This document shows positions 6,277-7,106 of a stretch of DNA of 7,106 nucleotides, in pieces. Position 1 is the stretch's first letter. The number at the start of each line of letters is the position of its first letter. The notes beneath the pieces were generated by a model. It did not search any database, was not told the DNA's origin, and worked only from the letters and a program-made list of their open reading frames with translations. Origin of the DNA: Candidatus Nanopelagicales bacterium (GTDB lineage: Bacteria > Actinomycetota > Actinomycetes > S36-B12 > UBA10799). The translations under genes were made by a program, and so were the position numbers. The stretch is taken from the NCBI GenBank assembly GCA_025455985.1, contig JALOLM010000108.1:1-7106 (forward strand), in the 5' to 3' direction.

Positions 6277-6495
6277 GTGCGGGTCACCGCCGAAAAGTGG
6301 CACGGAACGAAGCTCGATGCAGGAATCTGCCATCTTTGTGCGGAAACTGCGCCGGAAATGCACCTTTTCAGGCCATATCGCCCGCATGAAGGTGGCAGCA
6401 CGGCAGGGCCCGTGCCCACTTTGAGCGGCGAGATGACCGCAACGGGTCAGCAGCAGAATGGGCGCGCAGGGTCCGATCGCAGTGCGGGTCACCGC
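6277..6495. repeat. 14-base direct repeat pair
   Basis: GTGCGGGTCACCGC occurs at 6277-6290 and again at 6482-6495, a 205-bp offset. The second copy covers the stop codon of the minus-strand oxidoreductase gene. Similarity does not clearly extend beyond the 14 bases, apart from a nearby TCGC on the left at slightly different spacing. It may be chance or a remnant of a small duplication. Confidence 0.35.
6389..6422. terminator. Long hairpin in convergent region, candidate bidirectional terminator
   Basis: An inner stem GCACGG/CCGTGC (6398-6403 with 6410-6415) closes a 6-nt loop. After a 2-nt bulge (6396-6397) the stem continues as AAGGTGG with CCACTTT (6389-6395 with 6416-6422), including one G-U pair. 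That gives 13 pairs in all, with A/T pairs at the base. Its place between two converging genes fits a terminator serving both strands. No long U tract follows on either strand. Confidence 0.42.
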
Positions 6496-7106
6496 AGGTG
6501 GCTGAGAACCTCCCGGCCGAACCTGCCGTCCATCTGCAGTCGCAACTGCGGGGAGGCGTCCAGCCCTCCCCCGAGGATGATCACGTGGTCCAGACCCAGG
6601 GCCACCAACTCCTTGAGCCGCTCGACGCACTCGCCAGGTTCACCGATGACACAGAACCGATCGATGAAGTCCTCCGGCAGATCGCGGGCCTGTTGTGACG
6701 AATGCGCGGAGTGACCGTACAGCTCATAGTCGTGGTCGACCGCCTCGACCACCTGGCGGTCCGCAGCGTTCAGGACGTTCTCGGCGCCACGGCGGAAGTG
6801 AGTGGAGATGCTGGCGTTGCCGCGCACGTACTCGCGAAGGCCAGCGCGGTCCATGCCGGTGGCCGCCACGATCAGCGCCCCCACCGGCACATGGGCGTCC
6901 ACCGCGCGAACCTGCTGCAGGCCCCACGCGATCTGCTCGGGTTCGGCCCCCAGGGACATCGTGACCATGTCCCCGACGCGGGCAGCCAGCGCGAGGTTCT
7001 TGGGCCCGGAGGCGAACACGTTGATCGGCACCCGGGCCGGCTCGTCGAGCCAGGCGATCCTGCTGGAGACCTCGGCGTACTCCACGCTGTCACCGTGCAG
7101 ATACGC
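6489..7106 (-). CDS. LLM class F420-dependent oxidoreductase (C-terminal part; runs off right edge)
   Basis: The C-terminal 205 residues of a luciferase-like monooxygenase family protein, a TIM-barrel enzyme that typically uses coenzyme F420 (sometimes FMN) for hydride transfer. The frame is open from the window edge at 7106 to the TGA at 6489-6491. An in-frame GTG at 7085 is not the true start, because family-like sequence continues upstream of it. Recognisable parts are PINVFASGPKNLALAARVGDMV, a typical strand-helix of the barrel in which G-P-K-N aligns with the usual GPK/GPR, and near the end CVIGEPGECVERLKELVALGLDHVII. The latter is the standard closing segment of this family. No Cys- or His-specific active-site assignment is possible without the N-terminal half. 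It is convergent with the GH2 gene, so probably functionally unrelated to it. Cofactor F420 rather than FMN is inferred from family resemblance and the actinobacterial setting. Confidence 0.92.
   Translation of the reverse strand, partial: AYLHGDSVEYAEVSSRIAWLDEPARVPINVFASGPKNLALAARVGDMVTMSLGAEPEQIAWGLQQVRAVDAHVPVGALIVAATGMDRAGLREYVRGNASISTHFRRGAENVLNAADRQVVEAVDHDYELYGHSAHSSQQARDLPEDFIDRFCVIGEPGECVERLKELVALGLDHVIILGGGLDASPQLRLQMDGRFGREVLSHLR

Larger units (their letters stand above)
6165..6488. other. Convergent intergenic region, no gene seen
   Basis: About 320 bp between the 3' ends of the GH2 gene and the oxidoreductase gene. Open frames cross it on both strands, but their residue composition looks random and none has a credible ribosome binding site. 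It contains two hairpins (6170-6195 and 6389-6422) and one copy of a 14-base sequence that recurs over the oxidoreductase stop codon. Bases 6285-6375 are somewhat richer in A and T. I see no tRNA or other RNA gene. Confidence 0.6.

Noticed and set aside
6085..6630. Minus-strand 181-residue open frame spanning the convergent intergenic region
   Set aside because: It overlaps the ends of both flanking genes, has low-complexity Arg/Pro/Ala content and no ribosome binding site.

Overview
The window looks like chromosomal DNA of a high-GC actinobacterium, probably a member of the Mycobacteriales. The reasons are uniformly high GC with G/C-ending codons, two sites of the mycobacterial/Gram-positive LexA (SOS box) type, a luciferase-like monooxygenase of the F420-dependent type, and an actinobacterial DUF6504–SAV_6107-HEPN–DnaE gene set. 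There are six protein genes and no recognisable RNA gene, CRISPR array or mobile element.

Left block (1-2802, minus strand): a tightly packed three-gene operon, read right to left. It encodes a 97-residue DUF6504-family protein, a 134-residue SAV_6107-type HEPN protein, and the first 698 residues of a C-family DNA polymerase III alpha subunit that runs off the left edge. The first two genes are 13 nt apart, and the second overlaps the polymerase by ATGA. Two SOS boxes lie directly upstream, at 2849-2864 and 2906-2921. The polymerase keeps its three catalytic aspartates, but its PHP domain has lost most of the expected metal ligands. The likely picture is a LexA-controlled, non-proofreading translesion polymerase cassette with two small uncharacterised partner proteins.

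Centre (2803-3102): a divergent intergenic region. It holds the SOS boxes, further short palindromes, and the start region of the rightward genes.

Right block (3103-6164, plus strand): a two-gene operon of a 12-helix MFS transporter and a cytoplasmic glycoside hydrolase family 2 enzyme, coupled by a GTGA overlap. Together they read as an import-and-hydrolyse module for an unidentified glycoside.

Right edge (6165-7106): a roughly 320 bp convergent intergenic region with two hairpins, then the C-terminal 205 residues of a luciferase-like F420-type oxidoreductase on the minus strand, cut by the window end.

The most interesting element is the SOS-controlled DUF6504–HEPN–DnaE cassette, in which the HEPN gene is joined directly to the polymerase gene with no Y-family polymerase gene between them.
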